Part shown: positions 54,351 through 64,000 of the stretch, in pieces
Numbering within the stretch: position 1 is the first letter of the stretch
Layout of the letters: every line of letters starts with the position of its first letter
NCBI GenBank assembly: GCA_949316235.1
Contig: OX438741.1
Span: forward strand, 25,859,324-25,923,323
Reading direction: 5' to 3'
Origin: Oegoconia quadripuncta
Taxonomy: Eukaryota > Arthropoda > Insecta > Lepidoptera > Autostichidae
Length of the DNA: 64,000 nucleotides
Notes under the pieces: generated by a model
The model's database searches: none
What the model was told of the DNA's origin: nothing
The model's input: the letters and a program-made list of their open reading frames with translations, nothing else
Program-made: the position numbers and the translations under genes

Positions 54351-54627
54351 TCGACTTGTTTGGTGTAGTGGTTAGGAACTCTAACCACTATACCAAAAGG
54401 TTGCGGGTTCCAATCCCGCTAGGGGCATGTGTTTGTGTGATGAATACGGACATGTGTATCCGAGTTATGGGTGTTTTCATTTATAATAAGTATTTATTTA
54501 CAAAAGAAAATGTATTTATGTAGTATATCAACCATGTGGTATCTTCAACACAAGCCTATAGTTGCTTACTGTGGAACTAGATGGCGCTGTGTGTATGTCT
54601 AAGGATAATTATTTATTTATTATTTAG
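54351..54627 (+). repeat. SINE family C, full-length copy with self-complementary head
   Basis: Head gacttgtttggtgtagtggttag; the anticodon region has become ctaaccactatacc, almost the reverse complement of gtgtagtggttag. B box gggttccaatcccgc and the full body and tail follow. Confidence 0.8.
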
Positions 54628-54883
54628 TAGTGGAATTCGCAATGCTGTTGACTTATAACTTATTAACGTACAATAACTTCGTATCAATAACGTTACATCA
54701 ATGTTCTGTATGACTATGACTAAATGTTATGTATGACTCAAGGTTAATCTCATAGTCGCCTTTTCAGACACTACGGTACCAAATGGGTTGGTGCTTTCCT
54801 TTCTACATATTCCCGAGAAAGTCATGTCTATTCTTCTAAACTCTCTAATTACTGTTAATAATATTTATAACAAGTATAATTGG
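54628..54883. other. unassigned sequence between two SINEs
   Basis: Short spacer, nothing recognised. Confidence 0.3.
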
Positions 54884-55133
54884 CGACCGATTGGTGTACT
54901 GTGTACTGTGACCCTGACCTCGAAACTAACGATTGAGGGATTGAATCCCGCTATATGCTATATGATGGACATGTGCTCCCGCTATGGATGTTTTCATTTC
55001 TCTATGTACATATTTACTTAAAAAAAATTATTCGTGTAGTTTATCAACCATCTGGTATCCATAATACAAGCCTAATTACTTAGTGTGAAACTAGATGGCG
55101 CTGTGCGTATGTCCAATTATTTAATTATATTTA
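54884..55133 (+). repeat. chimeric SINE: B-type head, C-type body and tail
   Basis: The head reads gaccgattggtgta, as in family B (61561), not cctgtttggtgta as in C. The rest (tatcaaccatctggtatcc, aactagatggcgctgtgcg) is family C. Confidence 0.65.
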
Positions 55134-55411
55134 AAAGCATTTATCTTCGAGACATCGTGTTCGTGTAAGACAAAAAGACGGTCATGGAACGTGCAATCCG
55201 TCAATAAGTCTCGCTTCGGTCAGGGTTGGTAATTGACGGGGGGTTGGACGGCGCCGTAGGGTTGACATGCACGCTAGATTATATCAGAAGTTCGCAGTAT
55301 AATACTTATTTGATAATATAATCTGCGTACTCCTAAACGTTTTTTGCTTCGTAAAACTTATAACCGCTTCTGAGGCACAACTTCCTCTCATAAGGAGATC
55401 TTACTAGACGG

Positions 55412-55508
55412 TGTGTCAAAATGACCACCTGACAGTGTTTACGATCCGTCCCAATAGGCCACTGACTTGGCTTAACGACTACCTTCAACTGAAGGCAACC
55501 GGAGCCGA
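55412..55508 (-). repeat. 5S-headed SINE, body fragment
   Basis: ccactgacttggcttaacgactaccttcaactgaaggcaacc is the reverse complement of the 40450-40500 body with few differences. The 5S head is missing. Confidence 0.6.
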
Positions 55509-57475
55509 CAGTTTATCGTGCCTTTCGAAGTATAGAAACACTAGTTGAAAACGCAAATAATCTAAAACGGATAGCAAAAGCATCTGCGCCTTCATATTTC
55601 ATTACTCTGTAGGTACCTATACTGCTGAAGAATTGTAAAAAGCTTACGGAGACCAATTTATAAACCTAATCCTTATTTTACAAGAAGTTCGTATTACTAC
55701 TCGTACACAGAAAACGAAACAAAGTTTTTAAAATATTGTCATATAATTACTTCTATTTTCAAATATAACAAAACTATTCCCATGCTAAATATAAAGGATA
55801 TTTCAAAACAACATAAGACTAATTTACGAAGTGTGAAAAATGATTTACGCTGTCTAGCCCGGCGAGCGGCATCCTTGTGCCATGGGGCAGTTACACAGCT
55901 TCTTCCCCTAAAACATTGTCATCTGAATTTGTGCCCGGAGTAAATAAGAGTCCCGGGGAGTCCTCCTCTCTAATGGCGGCAGATTTATAGATTTTCCCGG
56001 GATGCCCCGCCGAGTCGGGATTAAATTACGCCTGCCGTATTGGCCACGCGGAATATTAGCGCTTCCATTTGTATCCCGTACCTCGGTTTAACTGATTTTA
56101 ATGGTCACTTACGCTAAAACTCAGAGACGAATTCTGAGGTTATGTTCGAACTTACAACCGTGTAATTGAATGAAATTATCAACTGTTGTGAACAGTTATA
56201 CTATACAGAGAGAACAGCTAGATATATTACTCAAAGTGAAGAAGAAGTGTTACAATTGTAGCATCTCGTCACTATTCCATAAAGCGCAGTTGTTTTCAGA
56301 TTGCTATCTATTTTACTCCCATACTATCCGTATCTTGGTTTTCACTCCATATTATCTTGTGAATTTATGTACTTTTAGTTGAGAGCGAGTCTGATTATAT
56401 TGCTTTTCTAAGGTACATTTACTGAATACCGGTAAAATTCAATGTCCTAATATGGATATTTTGCACGGTTATCATTTCTGAATTAAAACATTTATAATAT
56501 TTACTAGTTTTTAAAACGTTTCACTTAGGTCGTTAAAATTTTTTCTTAATTTTTTCTAAGAGCTCAGATTTCTTAAGGTGGATCTCTCCGTGGGAAAGGC
56601 TTATGTCCAGTAGTGGACTTTTATAGATAGTTAATGTATATGTTTGTTGAAATGATTATAGAAATTTGCGGTTTAGCATTTCTGCTAGATTTTATTTTGA
56701 CTGGCTTAATTGATCGTATGCTATGGCATTATCGCAATAGGGTTAATTTTTATCGCAGTCATTAGTGGCCAGGGTTATAATTGAAAGTATTTTTTTTAGT
56801 AAAAAATTTTACAATATTATATTATTAGCAACGGAGCGAACTCCAAAATATGTACTTATGACTTATTTTAGAACAGAGTTTGTTTCTAATTTCGTATGTT
56901 TTAATAACAGTTTTCTTCACTTTGTCCCCTCATTCAACCCTTCTGTTAGCGGAGGGTGGAAAGAGGAGAAGGGAAGTCGTCTGTCCCCGATGCTGATTTA
57001 AAAAAAAATCACAGACGGGTTAAATTGTGGTTGAGAAATACTTTGTAAGATACTTCTTAGCAAATGCACTTTGTCGAAACTCTCTTTTGTTTTAATGTTG
57101 AGAGATGGTTGAGTCTTTAACCACAGATAATTGTTGAAGGTTGTCAGGGTTGCCTAACTTTCCTCAATGGCCCAACTGATTTCTGTGACTCTTCAAAGTC
57201 AATCATCATAAAAAAGCATTTCATGGTTTATTCCGTAGTTGGTAATAGTTCACACCATTAGGCAAAATTCGGACTTAATTCTATAGAAATAAAATGTTAT
57301 ATTCTCATTTTAAATAACTCAAAAAATATGTTTCACTTCGTCAAATTCCCCGGTCAACTCTCGATTTATTCTTTTTTCAACAGATCGACCGTTTAGTAAT
57401 TGACTTTTCCTATTAAAAATGGAACCAGTGAGTAAGCAGATTATATAACAGGATGTTCGCAGCATCTATTATATT
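55509..57475. other. unassigned, with a GC-rich island and a short SINE tail
   Basis: Island 55850-56095 (cggcgagcggcatccttgtgccatgg, cccgggatgccccgccgagtcggg, ttggccacgcggaatattagcgc) is distinctly GC-rich but has no long frame. It is a candidate conserved element. 56572-56628 is the reversed end of repeat F. The rest is AT-rich. Confidence 0.35.
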
Positions 57476-57640
57476 CGACCGATTAGTGTAGTGTGTAGTT
57501 ATCCTGATTTCGAAAACAACGGGTTCGAATCCCGATTTTTTCGATTCGAATTTATCCATTTCTAGTATTCATCCAATTCGTTGAGTTTTATACTAGATAA
57601 GTGGTGTAAGTTTCCGCAATTATTATATTTATTCATTCCA
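57476..57640 (+). repeat. SINE family B, shortened variant
   Basis: Head cgaccgattagtgtagtgtgtag, B box gggttcgaatcccg, then a shortened body with ttttatactagataagtggtgtaagtttccg. Confidence 0.6.
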
Positions 57641-57756
57641 TGCATCAAAGTGTACGGACTACCTATTGAAGGTCGTGGGAAGTCGCCTGGGTCTACAGTC
57701 TATGGGCCTAGGGACAGCAGTCGACGTTCTGTCATTCCATACAGCATCTAGATATA

Positions 57757-57992
57757 AATAAATATTATTTACACTTACACCAATCATCTATTCCCAAACT
57801 AAGCAAAGGTTGTACTATGAATACTAGATAACGGATAAACATACATAAATATTTATATAAAACATCCATGACTCCGGAATTATCTAATGTTCGTATTCAT
57901 CACACAAAAATATACACCTCGCGGGATTCGAACCCGCAACTGTTGGTTTCGCTGACATGGTCACTATACTACACTACACCAATCGGTAATCG
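57757..57992 (-). repeat. SINE family B, full-length copy
   Basis: Plus strand ttacaccaatcat..attcccaaactaagcaaagg, gataacggataaacatac and cgcgggattcgaacccgcaac. Opposite in orientation to the neighbouring copy at 57476-57640. Confidence 0.8.
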
Positions 57993-58450
57993 ATACATCA
58001 CATTATATTATAATACTGCCATTTGTAAAAGACAAAAAGACAAACCCATAATATATTTGTAAGCACTTCGGAATAAAACGTAAATCCCCACACGCACATA
58101 CGTATAAGCCACCCCACTGTTTTCCGAGAGACAAATACTCATAACACTTCCCTTTATACACGATACACTCGTCTAATTTACATTTCCATCCCTGAAGGAC
58201 CCCGCGTATCGATAGATGTACCTTTTCACGAAAATGGGGGGAAGTCAGGGCTTTTCTCGTCTATTTTCCCTTGCGTTAAGGATGGTTGTTTTTTGCGCAG
58301 TCTTTTATTTCTTGCCGCATTTCGTATTGTAAATAAGTTATACCTGTTCGTATATACATTAGATATACAGTTGTCGTGAAACCACACTAATTGCTATGAT
58401 TTTATGCAAAGGATGAAAAGATGCATGATTTATTTAAGTATAGAATGTTT
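57993..58450. other. unassigned sequence
   Basis: Nothing recognised. Confidence 0.3.
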
Positions 58451-58667
58451 TTGTTTTTTTTTTAATGCACGACGGGTTGTTACTTGACCTCAATCACACC
58501 TGATATTAAGTGAAGATGAGGTCGAAGGTGGAAGCGTACTGACCCGGAAAAAATGTGTTGGACATTTGGGGGACTGGCTACCTTATCTCTAACAATCGGA
58601 ACACAATAATGTTATTAACATTGCTGCTTGGCGGCAGATTTAGATAAGATGGTGGTAGCTAGCTAGT
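58451..58667 (-). repeat. SINE family A, 5'-truncated copy
   Basis: T-run, tail (cacacctgatattaagtgaagatgagg) and body (aatgttattaacattgctgcttggcgg, gataagatggtggtagctagc). The tRNA head is absent. Confidence 0.8.
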
Positions 58668-58729
58668 GTTTGTGTTATCAACAATGACAATACAAATATC
58701 CTTTATGTATACCAACAATAGTTACATAA

Positions 58730-58853
58730 ACATGGAACTTAAAAATATGGTAGGTACAATCAATCATCTGGTGTCCATAATACTAGCCTTAGCTGCTTAG
58801 TGGGGAACTAGATGGCGCTGTGTGTCTGTCCAAGGATATTTACTTATCTAATA
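58730..58853 (+). repeat. SINE family C, 5'-truncated copy
   Basis: atcaatcatctggtgtcc, gctgcttagtggggaactagatggcgctgtgtg and a att-type tail. Confidence 0.7.
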
Positions 58854-59127
58854 ATTCTAAGCTTAGAAATGGGGTCGCAGTATTCAGTTTGAAAACTTCA
58901 AGGTATTTGTGTCTATGTTAATTCGCATAATAGAGCCAAAATGTAATTTGTACCATACTAACAATAAACTCTGTAAGTACGGCTAAAGATTATTGTTTTA
59001 GTGTTATGTAGGCCAGTGACGTGTTCATAGAAAATCCGTTCGATTAGTATGGTATGTGAAATTTCTTTTCCGGCTGTTAGTATCTTTGATTATTCAAAGA
59101 TTTCGATGTTTGTTGGCATTTTTGTTA

Positions 59128-59154
59128 ACCACCTCTGTGGCTTAATATAAACAA
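59128..59154 (+). repeat. SINE family A head fragment
   Basis: ccacctctgtggcttaatataaacaa matches the first 27 bases of the family. A repeat F-like piece (caggctgggcagggttcacgatcgcag) follows at 59198. Confidence 0.45.
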
Positions 59155-59242
59155 GCTCTTCCTCCCCCTTATTGCGATATAACATCCAAGATTTACCCTA
59201 TCGCCAGGCTGGGCAGGGTTCACGATCGCAGATTTATTTATG

Positions 59243-59573
59243 TTTTTTTTTATGCACGAAGGGTTAGCACTTTACCTCAATTACACCTGATGTTAAGTGA
59301 AAATGAGGCGGAAACGGTGGAAGTGTACTGACCTGGAAACTTCTTATTGGACTAGCTATAGCTATCTTATCTCTGACAACCGGAACACAACAATGTTATT
59401 AACATTATTGTTTAGCGGCAGACTTAGATAAGATGGAAGTAGCAAGCCGGCGGTCATTTAAATTGCCCTACCTACAACCCAACCGAGTACTAAACATGTA
59501 CCCCGCTGGGGATCGAACCCACGACCTCCGATTCGTAAACCCTATGTTGCTTACATTTAGCCACGGAGACGGT
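59243..59573 (-). repeat. SINE family A, full-length copy
   Basis: Complete in minus orientation from T-run to head (plus strand cgctggggatcgaacccacgacctccg, ccacggagac). Confidence 0.85.
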
Positions 59574-59648
59574 GGCAATATGTATTGTATGTATTTAGCG
59601 ATATATTTATTTATTCTGTTCAAGACAGGACAACCAATGGATAGTATT

Positions 59649-59990
59649 TTTTTTTTTTATGATTGACTGGATTCGCGTTTGACCACAATCTCACCTGATG
59701 GAAAGTGACGATGTGGTCGAAGATGAAGCATGCAATCTCAGTAAATGCCTATTCAGATTCAGGAAAGACTGACGCCGGAAGGGAGTTCCATGCCTTGGCT
59801 GTTCGGATGATGAATGAAGAATCGAACTTCTTAGTGCGAATGTTCGGTATATTAACTATATACGGGTGGAATCCCTCCCCACGCCTAGTGGTCCGCAGAT
59901 GGAAGGGTGACGGTGGAATAAGATTATGTAATTCCAACGCACACTCCCCGAAATGTATCACACTATACTTATACATTTGTCAATAAAAAT
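59649..59990 (-). pseudogene. LINE 3' end: C-terminus and tail of the likely SINE A partner
   Basis: The minus frame (75 codons) reads RRGEGFHPYIVNIPNIRTKKF then SFIIRTAKAWNSLPASVFP, the standard close of many insect LINE ORF2 proteins. Then come a stop, a 3' UTR (cttcgaccacatcgtcactttccatcagg, tgagattgtggtcaaac) and poly(A), seen as a T-run at 59649-59661. Everything upstream is lost. The last 70 bases closely resemble the SINE A tail. Confidence 0.7.
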
Positions 59991-60746
59991 ACAATTTACT
60001 CTCAAGTATCCATAAAAATAACACCACAAAAACTATAGGCGCTTTTTTGTGTGTTTATGTCATAAACTATTAAGTAACCAATTGTTGTTGCGAATTTTTC
60101 ATAGTGTGTGTGAGTAAAAAAATTTAACGCTCGTTATAATTAAGTTTATGAGTTGCGCCACACGCCACCATGTTCTCGTAAAAACCCTTTAAGCGTGAGT
60201 TTTACTGTTTCGAGCCGCACTTTGTATGATTTTACGATTTGAGAAATTATGGATGTCAGAACCAAAATTTTAGCGCGGATGTGAATGGGGGTTGAAAGGA
60301 AGTTTTATACTGGACCGTAAGAAACCGGAGCGACGACGATATGAGTACACGATACGAAATAGTTGGTGAAGTTGCGCCCCAGTTTATGGCGCGGGCAGTC
60401 AAGTTTTAGTGTTTTGCGTGACGTTCTAATAAATTCAGCTTTTATGTATCCCACATTTCTAGGGATTTCATTACACGAAATGGTGATGTGGATGGTTTAC
60501 TCGTAGTACTCTCCTTTAGCAATTATTCAATATTTTTACACGACTGCCCTAAAAGGAAAGTTTGTATGTTACCGTAGCATAAACAGCTTGAGCGACTTCC
60601 TGTCTACAAATTGGTAAAAATCCATGATGATGTCCGTAAATTACAAAATATACTGTCGGGTTTTTTTTTGGTTTTTAAAATACATAAATATTTATTAATG
60701 AAATAATAAATGAAGTATCTTCTTGATCAAATAATATTATAAGTTT
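59991..60746. other. unassigned AT-rich sequence
   Basis: Nothing recognised; a T-run at 60660 may be another retroposon tail. Confidence 0.3.
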
Positions 60747-61035
60747 TTTTTTATTACTGGACACGCGTTTAACTACAATCTCACCTGTCGGAAAGAAGAT
60801 GAAGCACGCGAGCCCAGTAGATGCCTACTCACCTTGCTCTTGAGGGTCTCAAGATTGTAGCATGTCGAAGTCTGACGCTGGATGGGGAGTTCCATGCTTA
60901 ATGTTTGCATTATGAATGAAGAATCAAACCACTTAGTGCGAAACTTCGGTATATTGCGACATACGAGTGGAAACTCCTCTCAGTAGTCCGAAGATGGAAT
61001 AGCGATGATGAAATATGATTGTGTACCACTTGTTA
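60747..61035 (-). pseudogene. LINE 3' end, diverged second copy
   Basis: Follows the stub at 59649-59990 in order: T-run, cacgcgtttaactacaatctcacctg, ggggagttccatgc, atgaatgaagaatcaaac, tagtgcgaaacttcggtatatt. The coding part is broken by indels and stops. Confidence 0.6.
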
Positions 61036-61560
61036 AAATAACTAATTAATAACTGTTAGGTACATGGCAATTAGAGATAATACTTGTGTAAATAGCGAAG
61101 GTATCGAAAATATTTTTCAAATCAATCATTTAAATAAAGCGAAAACCTTCTCGAGACACGTAAAGAATACTTAAGTGAAGAGGCTTAGCTCTGTACGTAT
61201 CACTTACTACGTCTATTTAATGATTTGCTTTTGTTTCATTAAAATCAATATTTCTTATTCAAAGGCCTCCCTCAGTTCACACGCTACGAAGTGTTCCAAT
61301 ATTCACATATTGTATTGTTTTCGGAAGACCCTTTTCGGAAGATTGGTCAAGAGTTCGCGCTACTAGATATCATAAGTTTTTATTGTTACATGATCAGTAA
61401 ACTTGGCTTTGGTTTACTTTCAATAAAACTATAAACTTTACGTGTCTTCTTATATTACATTTTTGCAAAAAAGTTAGGTTTACCTATCACTTAATAAGTT
61501 TCTGTGTCAATTTTCCACCATCCGCACTGGTAGCATGACAGGCGCAATAACGTTTATTGA
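61036..61560. other. unassigned AT-rich sequence
   Basis: Nothing recognised. Confidence 0.3.
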
Positions 61561-61798
61561 CGACCGATTGGTGTAGTGGATAGTGGCCCTGTCAGTGAAA
61601 CCAACGGTTGCGGGTTCGAATCCCGCGAGGGGTAAATGTTTGTATGATGAATACGACCCGATTCCCGAGCCATGGATGTTTTTATAAATATTTATGTATG
61701 TTTATCCGTTATCCATATCCATATCCGGTATCCATAGTACAAACTTTGTTTAGTTTGGGACTAGATTGATGTAAGTGCCCCAAATATTAAAAAAAAAA
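61561..61798 (+). repeat. SINE family B, reference copy
   Basis: Head cgaccgattggtgtagtggatagtgg, B box gggttcgaatcccgcg, body (cgagccatggatgtttttataaatatttatg), tail (gtttagtttgggactagattgatgtaagtgcc) and an A-run. Confidence 0.85.
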
Positions 61799-63055
61799 TG
61801 ACGTGCAATATAATATTTGTTCTGTTAATTCTCTCGGATGAAATATACAACTATCCCACTCTCAGTCCTACGTTGCGCACGACTAACGATGTCATGATAC
61901 GGGAACTGGAGTATTAGGCTTCACATTATTTTAGTTTAATTAACCTAAGATGTTGCGTTCACAATTACAAAAGGCTTGTGATAACTTTGTTTGTAACATT
62001 ATGTATTATATGGTTTGTGGTACAATAAATAAATGAAAACAAAAGACCATGAAATGGCTATAGCCTATAATAGACTACATTACGGTGTAGGTTATTAAAG
62101 TTCCCATTCTTATAAAAATTGTAAAACTGTAGCGCAGTGAACTTGCGTACATTGAAGTTATTTTCAATTGAAATCTTTTTCATTTAAGAAAACAGATAGA
62201 ACAAAGATCCTGTGGGTTTCTTGCATTGCTTCTTTTCCTACACAGGATTTCCCTTTAAAAACCGCTGCTGGCAGTTGGACATACGAGGACTTACAAATTA
62301 AGAAAAAATGTACAAATTTAGCATTGGATTACCCAATGCCAATGCTACTTTTTCACTTATTTTCTCGATATAAAAAAGTGCAAGTCGCATAAGTTTTTTG
62401 ATTAATTTTGATCTTTACCACATAATAAATACGACAGAATTTAGCTTGTAAGAAAATCGATCTACTTACCGATCAATGGATATTAGTCACATTGAAATAA
62501 ATGCTTAAGGATTGTGTACATACTAACCATCTATTCAAAATGCTAAGAACGTTCTCACAAATATCAAGCTTTTGAACAGAAAAATCCTCTTTTATTGTCT
62601 TTGCGTCTCAGGTAAAAAAAAAATAAGAAATATGTACGTGTATTTTTTTCCGAGTAACAAACAAAATAGGCGAATGTGACTCAGAAATACCTACATCCCC
62701 TGCACGTCTACCATCACGAGTTTACGGAAACATTCTCGTTATAGAAACCTATCTCTCTATCTCTGTTACTCGCATCGGTAAAGAGTAGCATTACCGGTAG
62801 TTTTCGATAAGGAAACCGGGGACGACGGAGAGTTATTATTGGAATACATCCAGTAGGTTCTCGCGACTGCTGGTTCATGGGCGAACAATGCTCATACCTC
62901 CGACAGGCCCGCAAGTCTACCGCCAAACTTGATTGCTTCACATTGATTGAATATAATCAAAAACTTAATATAACTCTAAATTGATAATTCATAAACAAAA
63001 CGCAGTTCCATTCGTTCATTCGCTATTGCTAGAGCACGGCAAATTTAGGCGGTAG
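61799..63055. other. unassigned, GC-richer at 62740-62935
   Basis: A 75-codon minus frame (62941-62714) lies in the GC-richer part. No domain is recognised. Confidence 0.3.
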
Positions 63056-63110
63056 CTCAAAACGATAGCTATATCTAGAGAAATGCTATCGTTATAGCCA
63101 TCGCTTTGAG
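63056..63110. repeat. hairpin-forming inverted repeat
   Basis: ctcaaaacgatagctatatc (63056-63075) pairs with gttatagccatcgctttgag (63091-63110) at 18 of 20 positions around a 15-base loop. It could be a small foldback relic or a transcribed hairpin. Confidence 0.45.
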
Positions 63111-63269
63111 TATTGCATTAAGATAGGCGGTAAGCCTGACGAACGTATGACGACATTGCATCAGATTTCCTTATAGATATAACGAGTTAGAATAACGATT
63201 CGAATTGTTTCATGGCAAAAAAATCGAATGGCGTTATCGAATATGTGCTGTGTGGTTTCGGCACTTAAA

Positions 63270-63525
63270 TAGAATAGAACTAACACGAAGAAGGCGACTA
63301 AGGGACTTCCCACCAAAAACCTTCTATGGATTCGCACGTTTCAACGGCGATAGGGTCACCCCCCTGGTCTCGTGTATATTTGCATATATTTCATAAGGTG
63401 AACCGTGCATATTGTTTCAATCATACATCTCTTAATGTGTAGAACATGCAAATACTATTTTTGGGATATCTCTGACCACCCCATTTGGGATAAAGGTCGT
63501 GACGTTATGTACGTATGTGTATCGA
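63270..63525 (+). repeat. repeat family E, longest single copy
   Basis: aaggcgactaagggacttcccacc, gcacgtttcaacggcgatagggtcacc, tttgggatatctctgaccacc and gggataaaggtcgtgacgttatgtacg are in one line, without the tandem expansion seen at 45556-46135. Confidence 0.6.
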
Positions 63526-64000
63526 TTTTACTTGAGGTATCTACCTACTCGTATATTTTACGACACCCACGCCATCCTGAATTAGTCGAAAATTATTTAG
63601 TTTTATCTAATACCTGCTATTTTATGTTTTGAATATTATGAACATTATTTTAAAGTCAAGATTTGCTGGAGCTGACCTGACAATGTAAAAAGAAATTATG
63701 CAACTACATCATTCAATATTAACACCGAATCAATGACAAGCATGAGTAAGCCTTGGTTTGACCTTGAAACACTCGGCTGACCTGACCTACTGAAGACTAA
63801 TACCTAAGTATCTTCATGCATTAGTTAATATTTTATTATCTACAGCTACATTAACCAGAATCATTTTCCTCAATTTTTATTGATTGAACGACATGCTAGG
63901 TTTGTAAATCTGTAAAATAAATTTGACTTTACTTATCATTCTTTACTTTCAAATCGATTTGAATAGAGTATTATTTCCAATATCTAGTGCAATTATAGTG
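63526..64000. other. unassigned AT-rich sequence to the end of the window
   Basis: Nothing recognised; ctgtaaaataaatttgacttta at 63910 may be a polyadenylation-type tail. Confidence 0.3.

Noticed and set aside
18940..61798. tRNA genes at the many GGTTCGAATCCC-type B boxes.
   Set aside because: Each lacks a paired acceptor stem and is followed by a SINE body; all fit SINE families A, B or C.

Overview
This window looks like a gene-poor, AT-rich stretch of an insect genome, most likely a moth or butterfly (Lepidoptera). The inference rests on the repeat content: LOA-, Jockey-, CR1- and RTE-type LINEs, several tRNA-headed SINE families, a 5S-rRNA-headed SINE and foldback elements. I found no bacterial-style operons and no complete host protein-coding gene. 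Every long open frame belongs to a non-LTR retrotransposon.

The centrepiece is an apparently intact LOA-like retrotransposon at about 2561-7894. It has an ORF1 (RNA-binding type, no zinc knuckle) and an ORF2 (AP-type endonuclease, reverse transcriptase, RNase H, C-terminal Cys/His motif). The two frames overlap by one base in a TAATG. A 13-bp target duplication lies beside it on both sides. At its 5' end the sequence folds, on paper, into all the parts of a hepatitis-delta-virus-like (HDV-like) self-cleaving ribozyme (2561-2728). The predicted cleavage site is 18 nt from the 5' target duplication. These parts suggest one life cycle: the ribozyme trims the 5' end of a read-through transcript, ORF1 coats the RNA, ORF2 is made by stop-restart, and the 3' UTR hairpin and short-repeat tail prime integration.

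Other LINE copies are a 5'-truncated CR1-like element with an open RT frame (12483-14787, minus) and a 5'-truncated Jockey element with an open RT frame (35063-37152, minus). The Jockey copy lies between two 194-bp direct repeats that I count as differing at two positions, an unusually long target-site duplication. There is an RTE relic (1333-1896), relics of a LINE with a C-terminal restriction-like endonuclease (about 19960-20520, 24655-25250, 26325-26425), and several 3'-end stubs.

The rest is a mosaic of SINEs and small repeats. SINE family A shares its 3' tail with a LINE stub at 59649-59990, a likely SINE-LINE partnership. Families B and C have exchangeable heads and tails. A 5S-headed SINE occurs at 40320-40618 and 17951-18182. 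Foldback elements occur at 12073-12407, 41066-41345, 46974-47216 and 38816-39503, the last carrying arrays of an ATTATGC motif in opposite orientations. A minisatellite of about 115-123 bp fills 45556-46135.

Possible host signals are few: a CpG-rich, promoter-like segment with a short ATG frame and splice-donor-like sites at 32155-32460, and three higher-GC islands that might be conserved elements or exons (27005-27175, 48395-48600, 55850-56095). All coordinates of degraded repeats are approximate, and family names other than the major LINE types are local labels (A, B, C, E, F, G, H, K) used only here.
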